The notes beneath the pieces were generated by a model. The model had not been told where the DNA came from. It saw nothing but the letters and a program-made list of their open reading frames with translations, and searched no databases. Shown here piece by piece: positions 58,016 through 64,000 of a stretch of 64,000 bases of DNA. Numbering within the stretch: the stretch's first letter is position 1; each line of letters opens with the position of its first letter. Position numbers and translations under genes: made by a program. This DNA is from UBA1794 sp964439955 (GTDB lineage: Bacteria > Bacteroidota > Bacteroidia > Bacteroidales > Bacteroidaceae), in the NCBI GenBank assembly GCA_964439955.1, contig CAYTPX010000008.1, positions 1 to 64,000 on the forward strand. The letters run 5' to 3'.

Positions 58016-60214
58016 TCACAATAATACTTTAACGGCGACCAGCTGCCCGCCGGGCTTTTCGGCTACGAGCAAGTAAGCCCCCTTCCCGGGAAGGGAAAAG
58101 CGCCCTTGTTCGCCACCCACATAGCCCAGTTCGCCGCCCGAAATGGCATAAAGCCGGAAACCGGAAGCCCCCGGCATGGAGACCGTGAGCGTCGTGCCCT
58201 CGACTGAAACCTCCATATCCCCGGTTTCCCCTTGCAGGGTGCTTGCCTGGAAGAGGCCGTCGGCCACCGCCCGTTCGCGCATCTTAATCAATACCCACTC
58301 CTGCTCCTCTTGGCCGGAAGAGCGGGTAGCCACTTGGACCGGGCAGCCGCTCTCGTAAAAATTGCTCGCCAAGCCCACCACCGAGGCCGTCCTTCCTTCC
58401 TTGCACAAGAGATAAGTCCCCCGGTCGGTCGGCGTCAGTTGGAAAAAAGTCTTCCGGCTTCCGTTGAGGAGGTAGTCGTCCGTCTCGTAACTGACGATGG
58501 GCGTCCCGTTGGTAGCCGCATTGTTTCGGAAACCGAGCGCGCCCCCTTCGCCCGAATAGGAGAGCAAACGGTATGTCCCCGCCTCCTCGTCCGGCACCAA
58601 GCGGAAGAACTGCGCCCCGAGGGTGTCGCCGCCGTAAGGCGCCACCGTGGCCGTGTCGCCCAGTTCCGTCCCGCAGGTCAGGAAAAGCCCCGAGCGGGCA
58701 TTCATCAACAGGTAGGCCTCCTCGCCGTCTTGCGGCAAGGAATCGCTTCCCGGGCAACGCCCCGCTTCGGCCTTCACTCCCCAGAGCATGCAGTTCGTGC
58801 GGCCACCACAGAGGGAAAACGTCCACTTAAAGGAAGAGGTGTATTCGTCGTATTGGTAAAACACGCAACCCTCGTAGGTCGTCTCCCCGAGGGTCATCGA
58901 CAGCGCGTTGCGGCTTTCCCCCTCGGGCAGCCGCCACGTCCCGCTGGCCGCCCCGCTGACCGTGCCGTCGGCATGGAGCGTCAGGGCTTGCGACTCGATG
59001 ATTTCCTTCGATTCGCCTGTCCCGAGGTCGAGATACTGGTAAGTCCCGGCCAATTCCTCCGCACTGCACAGCCCATCGACTTCCCCGCCGGAGTAACGCA
59101 GGGGAGCCACCACGGGCCAACCGTCGGCGTTCATCTGCATCGGGTGCACGCGTACCTCGTGGTATTCCCCCGTTGCGGAAAAACGGGTATGGAAGATGAG
59201 GAAATATTGCTTCGTCTGCGGGTCGTAATATGCGGAATTATGCCCAGGCGACATGTAGTCGCCCGCCGTCCCCTCCTCGCCTTCCCCCGGGAGGAAGCGG
59301 TGGTTTCCCATAATCTTCAAGCCGTAACGGTACATCGTGCTGTTGCTTCCGCGGGCATACAGTATGTTTTGCCCCTTTTCGTCGTAATATGGCCCGTAAG
59401 GCGTGGTACTTCTCGCCACGCGCAGGTTGTAACCGTCTTGTTGCGCCAAGCCTCCCATGGAAAGGAAGAGGTAGTAATAGTCCGTTTCGGGACTGTATAA
59501 AATATAAGGGGCTTCCATATCGCAAGAACCTCCCGCCAAACGCTGGCCGTACGGCCAGTTTTCGGCAATAGTGGAAGGCTGTTGCGCACGGGGCAGTATG
59601 CTCCCGTCTTCCGGGTTCATTTCCAAAATAAAAATGCCGCCGGAGTAGGAACCGTAGACCATCCAAAGTCGTCCTTCCTTGTCATAAAAGACGTTGGGGT
59701 CTACGCAGTTCGGCATATTGGTGATGTCGAAATAGATGGTAGAGCCGTCGCCCGGGTCGTAAGCCTGGCCGTAGCCATTGGAGCGGCGCAGCACGCCCAA
59801 GTCCGTAAATGGGCCTTCGGGCGAATCGGCCACGGCGTATCCTATCAAGGCTTGGGGGCATGAGCCTTGGCACACGCAATAATACATGAGATAGCGCCCG
59901 TCGGGGAGCTGGAGGTAGTCGCCCGCCCAGAAAGTCTCCGTGTCGCCCCAGTCCAAGGCCTCGGCCAGTTCCTCGGTGATGTTGCTGAAATAAGGCTGGT
60001 CCTGCACGCTGCCGCCCACTTGCGTCCAGCGCATCAGGTCGGCGGACTTGGCCCCGCCCATGTGCGAGCCTATGATATAATACATGCCCTCCGGGGTACG
60101 GATTATGGACGGGTCGTGGACCGAGACATTGACGAAGTCAGTAGCGCCCGCGCCGGGCAGGAAACGGACAGCCCCGGCGAGGAAAAGGGAAAGGAGGAAG
60201 AGTCGGTGCTTCAT
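58016..60214 (-). CDS. Secreted GH43 glycosidase with ricin-like and T9SS-like C-terminal regions
   Basis: The ATG at 60214 gives 732 residues with signal peptide (LFLLSLFLAGAVRFLPG). The five-bladed GH43 propeller shows the catalytic base Asp in VSVHDPSIIRTPEG, the pKa-modulating Asp in NCVDPNVFYDKEGRLW and the acid Glu in SCDMEAPYILYSP. It fits arabinan- or xylan-directed arabinofuranosidase or xylosidase activity. A lipocalin-like module comes next (ALTLHADGTVSGAASGTW), then a ricin-like part (AYLLMNARSGLFLTCGT). The C-terminal GFRLYAISGGELGYVGG to YLLVAEKPGG resembles a T9SS sorting tail. The frame is open upstream, but without a signal peptide. Confidence 0.9.
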   Translation of the reverse strand: MKHRLFLLSLFLAGAVRFLPGAGATDFVNVSVHDPSIIRTPEGMYYIIGSHMGGAKSADLMRWTQVGGSVQDQPYFSNITEELAEALDWGDTETFWAGDYLQLPDGRYLMYYCVCQGSCPQALIGYAVADSPEGPFTDLGVLRRSNGYGQAYDPGDGSTIYFDITNMPNCVDPNVFYDKEGRLWMVYGSYSGGIFILEMNPEDGSILPRAQQPSTIAENWPYGQRLAGGSCDMEAPYILYSPETDYYYLFLSMGGLAQQDGYNLRVARSTTPYGPYYDEKGQNILYARGSNSTMYRYGLKIMGNHRFLPGEGEEGTAGDYMSPGHNSAYYDPQTKQYFLIFHTRFSATGEYHEVRVHPMQMNADGWPVVAPLRYSGGEVDGLCSAEELAGTYQYLDLGTGESKEIIESQALTLHADGTVSGAASGTWRLPEGESRNALSMTLGETTYEGCVFYQYDEYTSSFKWTFSLCGGRTNCMLWGVKAEAGRCPGSDSLPQDGEEAYLLMNARSGLFLTCGTELGDTATVAPYGGDTLGAQFFRLVPDEEAGTYRLLSYSGEGGALGFRNNAATNGTPIVSYETDDYLLNGSRKTFFQLTPTDRGTYLLCKEGRTASVVGLASNFYESGCPVQVATRSSGQEEQEWVLIKMRERAVADGLFQASTLQGETGDMEVSVEGTTLTVSMPGASGFRLYAISGGELGYVGGEQGRFSLPGKGAYLLVAEKPGGQLVAVKVLL

Positions 60215-60261
60215 GGCATTGATGTTTTTTGCGTGTTTCCGCCGCACATTCCCGGGATTTC

Positions 60262-60322
60262 CCTTGCCGCTTTCCCGGGAAAGCGGCAGCGATTCCACTT
60301 GGAAGTGCCGGCACTTTTCTAC
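60262..60322. repeat. Repeat-family copy upstream of GH43
   Basis: CGGGAAAGCGGCAGCGATTCC (21 bases) and GGAAGTGCCGGCACTTTTC (almost exact consensus). The array sits in the presumed untranslated leader of the GH43 gene. Confidence 0.6.
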
Positions 60323-60344
60323 GGCAATATTAACGATTCCCGGG

Positions 60345-60352
60345 CAAACTTA
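60345..60352 (-). promoter_or_regulatory. -7 promoter element for GH43 (TAAGTTTG)
   Basis: CAAACTTA on the plus strand reads TAAGTTTG on the minus strand, about 130 bases before the start at 60214. The leader would contain the repeat array. In the remaining 60353-60541 spacer I see only the ppk1 promoter. Confidence 0.45.
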
Positions 60353-60481
60353 CGCATAGTTCCAGGGAAAAAATGTTATTTTGTAACCGAAACTAAACTT
60401 TGACCCCAAAAAACGCCCCAATAAACGCACAAAAGCCGGAGAAACAGGCCGCGCAAGCGGCGGCAGACGGGGGAAAAGCCT

Positions 60482-60489
60482 TAACTTTA
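60482..60489 (+). promoter_or_regulatory. -7-like promoter element for ppk1 (TAACTTTA)
   Basis: TAACTTTA differs from consensus in the last base and lies 52 bases before the ppk1 ATG. Confidence 0.4.
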
Positions 60490-60541
60490 GGGGCAAAAAC
60501 AGGCGGGAAAGCTTTCCGCCCCCTAAAGCATACGAAGCAAG

Positions 60542-62659
60542 ATGGATAAAACAAAGAAAACAAAGTACCTCCACCGCGACATAAGCTGGATGTACTTCAA
60601 CCGGAGAATCCTGCAAGAAGCCATGCGCAAGGAAGTGCCCGTCATGGAGCGCCTCTCCTTTTTGGGCATTTACTCCAACAACCTGGACGAATTCTTCAAG
60701 GTGCGCGTCGCATCCATCACGCGCATCGCCGAATGCGAGGAGAAGTCGGCGCAGAAAGAACGGGAACAGGCGCTTGCCTTGCTCAAGGAAATCAACGCGC
60801 TCAACAACCGCTACGCAAAGGACTACGAGGCGGCCATAACGGAAGTGACCGAGACCCTGCGGGAAAAGAACATATGCATCGTCGACGAGACGCAGCTCAC
60901 CGGCGACCAGACGGCCTACGTGCTCGACTACTTCCGCAAGCACTTGGAAGGGACGCTCATGCCCGTTTGGATTTCGGAAGTGAAGCAACTCACCGGCGAG
61001 GAAGACGAACATACTTACTTGGCCGTGAAGCTGGGCCGGACGGCCTCCGGGCAAAAGGCGCGCAACGAATACGCCGTCATCGGGATGACCCCCTCCGGCA
61101 GCGAGCGGTTCCTGCGCTTGCCCGACAAAGAGGGCGTAAGCTTCGTGATGTACATGGACGACGTGTTCCGCATCTGCCTGCCCCAAATCTTCAAGGGGCT
61201 GGACTTCGACCATTTCGAGGCCTATGCCTTCAAATTCACGAAAGACGCGGAAATGGAAATCGACAACGACCTGCGCAACGGCACCCTGCAAAAGATATCG
61301 AAAGGCGTGAAGAGCCGGCGCAAGGGCCTCCCCTTGCGCGTCGTCTACGATGCCCGCATGCCGAAAGAGCTGCGCAAAAAGATTATCGCGAAGCTCAACT
61401 TGGACCGGCTGGACACCCTTTTGGCCGGCGGCAAGTACCAAAACCACAAAGACCTGATGAGTTTCCCCGACTGCGGGCGGACAGACCTGCGCTACCCCTG
61501 CTGGACACCCATCGTAAAGCCCGAGCTCGACGTGCCCGAGTCGCTGCTGAAGCTCATCAGCGAGCGCGACCGGTTCATCCATGTCCCCTACCATTCGTTC
61601 AATTCCTACCTGCGTCTCCTCCAAGAGGCCGCCATCCACCGCGAAGTGCGCTCCATAAAGACAACCTTATACCGCCTCGCCAAGGATTCCAAGGTAGTGA
61701 AGGCGCTGATTTGCGCCGCGAAGAATGGGAAAAAGGTAACGGTCGTCATCGAATTGATGGCCCGCTTCGACGAAGCGCCCAACATCGCCTGGTCGAAAAA
61801 GATGCAAGATGCGGGCATCCGCGTCGTATTCGGCGTAGAGGGGCTGAAGATCCATTCCAAAATCACCCACATCGAGCTGAGCAACAACCGGCACATTGCC
61901 TGCATCAGCACAGGCAACTTCCACGAAGGGAACGCCCGCCTCTACACCGACTTCCTGCTAATGACCGCCAACCGCCGCATCGTCCGCGACGTGGCTTCGG
62001 TGTTCGACTTCATTGAGAAGCCCTACACGCCGGTCAAGTTCCATGAATTGCTGGTTTCGCCTAATGAAATGAAGAAAAAGTTCCTCCATTTGATTGCAAC
62101 CGAGATAAAAAACCACCTCGCAGGCAAGCCCGCTTACATACGCATCAAGGCCAACCACATAACCGACCCCATCATGGTGAAGAAACTCTACGAGGCTTCG
62201 GCCGCAGGCGTGCCCGTCGACCTCAGCGTGCGCGGCAACTGTTCGCTCTTCACCGGCCTCCCCGGCCAAAGCGAGACGATGCACATCAACGGAGTGATAG
62301 ACCGCTATCTGGAACATGCCCGCATTTTCATCTTCGCCGCAGGGGGAGAGGAAAAAACGTTCATCGGGTCCGCCGACTGGATGCCGCGCAACCTGGATTA
62401 CCGCATCGAAGTCGTCACGCCCGTCTACGACCCACAGATAAAAGAAGAGCTGAAATACATAATAGACTGCGCCCTGCGCGACACGCAGCAGGCACGCATC
62501 GTGGACGGGACGGGGCGGAACCTGATACCCTGCCAGGCGCAGGGCGCCGAACCTTTCCGCTCGCAGGAAGCCCTATACCGCCACTACCTGGAACAGACAC
62601 AACCCACACGGACAACCCTACCACAAGATAAGGAGGAAAAGGAAATTGAAATCGAATAA
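60542..62659 (+). CDS. ppk1: Polyphosphate kinase 1
   Basis: A 705-residue PPK1, usual length. The N-terminal domain opens YLHRDISWMYFNRRILQEAM and LSFLGIYSNNLDEFFKVRVA. The phospholipase-D-like catalytic part has VIELMARFDEAPNIAWSKKM and the autophosphorylated His in GLKIHSKITHIEL, then ISTGNFHEGNARLYTDFLLM, and the second His motif in IFAAGGEEKTFIGSADWMPR. It makes inorganic polyphosphate from ATP reversibly. It overlaps ppx by 14 bases, so synthesis and breakdown genes are coupled. Confidence 0.97.
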   Translation: MDKTKKTKYLHRDISWMYFNRRILQEAMRKEVPVMERLSFLGIYSNNLDEFFKVRVASITRIAECEEKSAQKEREQALALLKEINALNNRYAKDYEAAITEVTETLREKNICIVDETQLTGDQTAYVLDYFRKHLEGTLMPVWISEVKQLTGEEDEHTYLAVKLGRTASGQKARNEYAVIGMTPSGSERFLRLPDKEGVSFVMYMDDVFRICLPQIFKGLDFDHFEAYAFKFTKDAEMEIDNDLRNGTLQKISKGVKSRRKGLPLRVVYDARMPKELRKKIIAKLNLDRLDTLLAGGKYQNHKDLMSFPDCGRTDLRYPCWTPIVKPELDVPESLLKLISERDRFIHVPYHSFNSYLRLLQEAAIHREVRSIKTTLYRLAKDSKVVKALICAAKNGKKVTVVIELMARFDEAPNIAWSKKMQDAGIRVVFGVEGLKIHSKITHIELSNNRHIACISTGNFHEGNARLYTDFLLMTANRRIVRDVASVFDFIEKPYTPVKFHELLVSPNEMKKKFLHLIATEIKNHLAGKPAYIRIKANHITDPIMVKKLYEASAAGVPVDLSVRGNCSLFTGLPGQSETMHINGVIDRYLEHARIFIFAAGGEEKTFIGSADWMPRNLDYRIEVVTPVYDPQIKEELKYIIDCALRDTQQARIVDGTGRNLIPCQAQGAEPFRSQEALYRHYLEQTQPTRTTLPQDKEEKEIEIE

Positions 62660-63578
62660 TTACGCAGCCATCGACATCGGCTCCAACGCCGTGCGCTTGC
62701 TCGTCAAGCAAGTCTCCATGCCGGAAAACGGGGGCACGCCCGAGTTTTCCAAGAAACTATTCCTGCGCGTGCCGCTCCGCCTGGGCTTCGACTCGTTCCA
62801 GAAAGGGAGCATCAGCCCCGCAAAAGCCGAGAAGCTCCTGCGCCTGATGAAGGCCTACCGGCAGTTGATGAAAATCTATGAAGTCAATAAATACCGGGCC
62901 TGCGCCACCTCAGCCATGCGCGACGCGGCCAACGGGAAAGAGCTGATACGGAAAATCCGGGAGGAAGGCAAGATCAAGATAGAAATCATTCCCGGCGAGG
63001 AAGAAGCCCAAATCATTTACAACAACCACATCGAGCGCATCGAGGACCGCACGGGCAATTTCCTCTACGTGGACGTGGGCGGCGGCTCGACCGAGGTAAA
63101 CTTCCTGCACGACGGGCAGCTCCGGTTTTCCGCTTCCTACAACATCGGTACCGTCCGCGTGCTCTCGAAGGGAATCATCGAGAAGGACTGGCGGAAGATG
63201 GCCGACGAGGTGGCACGCACCACCGCCTCCTTCCCCGGCACCCAGATCATAGGCTCGGGCGGAAACATCAACCGCCTCTACCGCCTGGCCGAGGACAAAG
63301 ACAAGGAAAAGCAGGTATTCCCCGTCGGCGAACTGCAACGCCTCTACGACCGCCTCCTGCCGCTCACGCCCGAGGAGCGCATGGAAGCGTTCCGCATCAA
63401 GGCCGACCGTGCCGACGTCATAGTGCCTGCCGCACGCATCTTCCTCACCTTGGCGCAAGCCTGCGGGGCGCAATACATCCATGTCCCCGTCATCGGGCTG
63501 GCCGACGGCATCATCGACACGCTCTACAAGCAAGACATGGAACGTCCCGACACCGCGCCCGGCAGGAAGACGCCATAG
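62646..63578 (+). CDS. ppx: Exopolyphosphatase / Ppx-GppA phosphatase, TTG start
   Basis: A 310-residue Ppx/GppA protein with the ASKHA ATPase-like motifs AAIDIGSNAVRLLVKQ, YRACATSAMRDAANGKELIR, IIPGEEEAQIIYNN and FLYVDVGGGSTEVNFL, plus IIGSGGNINRLYRLAEDKD. It hydrolyses polyphosphate (and possibly pppGpp). It lacks the C-terminal HD domain of long forms (about 500 residues). The start appears to be TTG at 62646, preceded by AAGGAGGAAAAGG, the strongest ribosome-binding site in the window; no ATG fits the family N-terminus. Confidence 0.94.
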   Translation: MKSNNYAAIDIGSNAVRLLVKQVSMPENGGTPEFSKKLFLRVPLRLGFDSFQKGSISPAKAEKLLRLMKAYRQLMKIYEVNKYRACATSAMRDAANGKELIRKIREEGKIKIEIIPGEEEAQIIYNNHIERIEDRTGNFLYVDVGGGSTEVNFLHDGQLRFSASYNIGTVRVLSKGIIEKDWRKMADEVARTTASFPGTQIIGSGGNINRLYRLAEDKDKEKQVFPVGELQRLYDRLLPLTPEERMEAFRIKADRADVIVPAARIFLTLAQACGAQYIHVPVIGLADGIIDTLYKQDMERPDTAPGRKTP

Positions 63579-63591
63579 GCCGCGGGGCAGA

Positions 63592-63702
63592 ACCCCGGGA
63601 ACTTTTCCCGGGAATTGCCGGCACTTCCCCAAAAAAGCCCAAAGGCTTCCCGCAAGGAGCCCTTGGGCTTTTCCCGTCCCGCGCCCCGGGAAAAGCGAGG
63701 GA
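63592..63702. repeat. Repeat-family array, about four units, with terminator hairpin
   Basis: Units CGGGAATTGCCGGCACTTCCC (21), CAAAAAAGCCCAAAGGCTTC plus CC (22) and GCAAGGAGCCCTTGGGCTTT plus TCCC (24). Within it 63633-63647 pairs with 63658-63672 over 15 bp with one mismatch and a T-tail, making a probable ppx terminator. Confidence 0.65.
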
Positions 63703-63781
63703 AACGGGCGGAAGACGGGCAAATGAGCATATTGTCCTATCTAATAGCAATTATAGACTACCCGGGAACGGGGAATGTCCC

Positions 63782-63789
63782 TAACTTTG
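63782..63789 (+). promoter_or_regulatory. -7 promoter element for the GH29 gene (TAACTTTG)
   Basis: TAACTTTG lies 49 bases before the ATG at 63839 and fits TAnnTTTG. Confidence 0.6.
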
Positions 63790-63838
63790 CACCCACATTC
63801 CTCCCGAAAAGGACAGCAGAAACAAAAAACAGACACCT

Positions 63839-64000
63839 ATGGAAAAAATCCTCCCCACCCTGCTCCTGGCTGCGCTCTGCGGCGCGGCAGTCCCGGCAGC
63901 CGCCCCGGCACAAGGGCAAACCCAGCCGGAAAAAGAACCCATGGCAGAGGGTCCCTACGAACCGACGTGGGAATCGCTCGCAAAATACGAAGTGCCCGAA
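63839..64000 (+). CDS. Alpha-L-fucosidase GH29, N-terminus only (continues past the window)
   Basis: The first 54 codons run to the window edge without a stop. A signal peptide (ILPTLLLAALCGAAVPAAAP) is followed by a short Gln/Glu-rich stretch and then YEPTWESLAKYEVPE, the conserved opening of GH29 fucosidases (normally followed by WFRDAKFGIWAHWG). The enzyme would remove alpha-L-fucose from host mucin or plant xyloglucan. The call rests on this one motif. Confidence 0.75.
   Translation, partial: MEKILPTLLLAALCGAAVPAAAPAQGQTQPEKEPMAEGPYEPTWESLAKYEVPE

Noticed and set aside
60350..61639. A 429-codon minus-strand frame opposite ppk1
   Set aside because: ppk1 is complete with all catalytic motifs; the opposite frame is a shadow.
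3671..63702. Spacer repeats considered as insertion-sequence ends or MITEs
   Set aside because: No terminal inverted repeats bounding a constant-length body, no target-site duplications and no transposase gene in the window.
1..64000. tRNA or rRNA genes
   Set aside because: No cloverleaf-like TTCGA-containing spacer or rRNA sequence was recognised; nearly all spacers are short and filled by promoters, hairpins or repeat units.

Overview
This window comes from a GC-rich member of the Bacteroidetes, most likely a gut Bacteroidales. The basis is the recurring TAnnTTTG promoter element a few tens of bases before many genes, weak use of Shine-Dalgarno sites, several families largely confined to the phylum (DUF4199, DUF6452, DUF6048, DUF5723, DUF4369, S46 dipeptidyl-peptidase), C-terminal T9SS-like sorting tails, and secreted glycosidases. 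Family or genus cannot be decided from the sequence alone. A run of exactly 100 N (20140-20239) shows that this is a draft or metagenome scaffold.

Layout. 1-3.6 kb: a plus-strand envelope cluster (DUF4199 membrane protein, membrane glycosyltransferase, two secreted or lipoprotein DUFs, MntP Mn efflux). 3.8-6.5 kb, minus: MlaE-MlaF lipid-transport pair followed by L-serine dehydratase. 6.6-11.7 kb, plus: LptB, then a compact cluster of steroid 5alpha-reductase, a 34-codon coupled ORF, an Old-Yellow-Enzyme-type flavin reductase and two overlapping short-chain dehydrogenases. This cluster is the most interesting part of the window, because the enzyme set matches what is needed to reduce delta4-3-keto steroids or bile acids to 5alpha/5beta, 3-hydroxy products. 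11.8-17.9 kb, minus: DUF5723 barrel, large lipoprotein, RadC, glycosyltransferase, EF-P. 18-21.5 kb, plus: rpmH, PASTA protein, RluD (cut by the gap), acyltransferase. 21.6-26.6 kb, minus: VanZ-like, secreted HEVGH metalloprotease, two acetyltransferase-fold proteins. 26.8-29 kb, plus: pta-ackA. 29.1-32.1 kb, minus: murF-tcdA-lolD. 32.2-37.5 kb, plus: folP, cdaA, GH78 rhamnosidase. 37.7-41.9 kb: DUF4369 lipoprotein (minus), DPP7-type peptidase and HhH protein (plus). 42-51 kb, plus: a 1356-residue secreted protein of uncertain class and two paralogous fasciclin lipoproteins. 51.2-55.5 kb, minus: MetH (without activation domain), SmpB, Yip1-like protein, DUF4375. 55.7-57.9 kb, plus: BtuF/FecB-like binding protein and FecCD permease. 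58-60.2 kb, minus: GH43. 60.5-63.6 kb, plus: ppk1-ppx. The last 162 bases are the start of a GH29 alpha-L-fucosidase.

A second, non-genic signal runs through the window. Many intergenic spacers carry one to four units of a roughly 21-22 bp quasi-palindrome (consensus close to GGAAAAGYGCCGGCRCTTTTCC). Two similar units lie in frame inside coding sequence (the N-terminal extension of LptB and the MetH inter-domain linker) and encode related peptides (SGKxPRxF). This looks like a REP/RPE-like interspersed element family that I cannot name.

The genes together describe an outer-membrane anaerobe that makes acetate (Pta-AckA), degrades host or plant glycans and peptides (GH78, GH43, GH29, DPP7), and may modify host steroids or bile acids.
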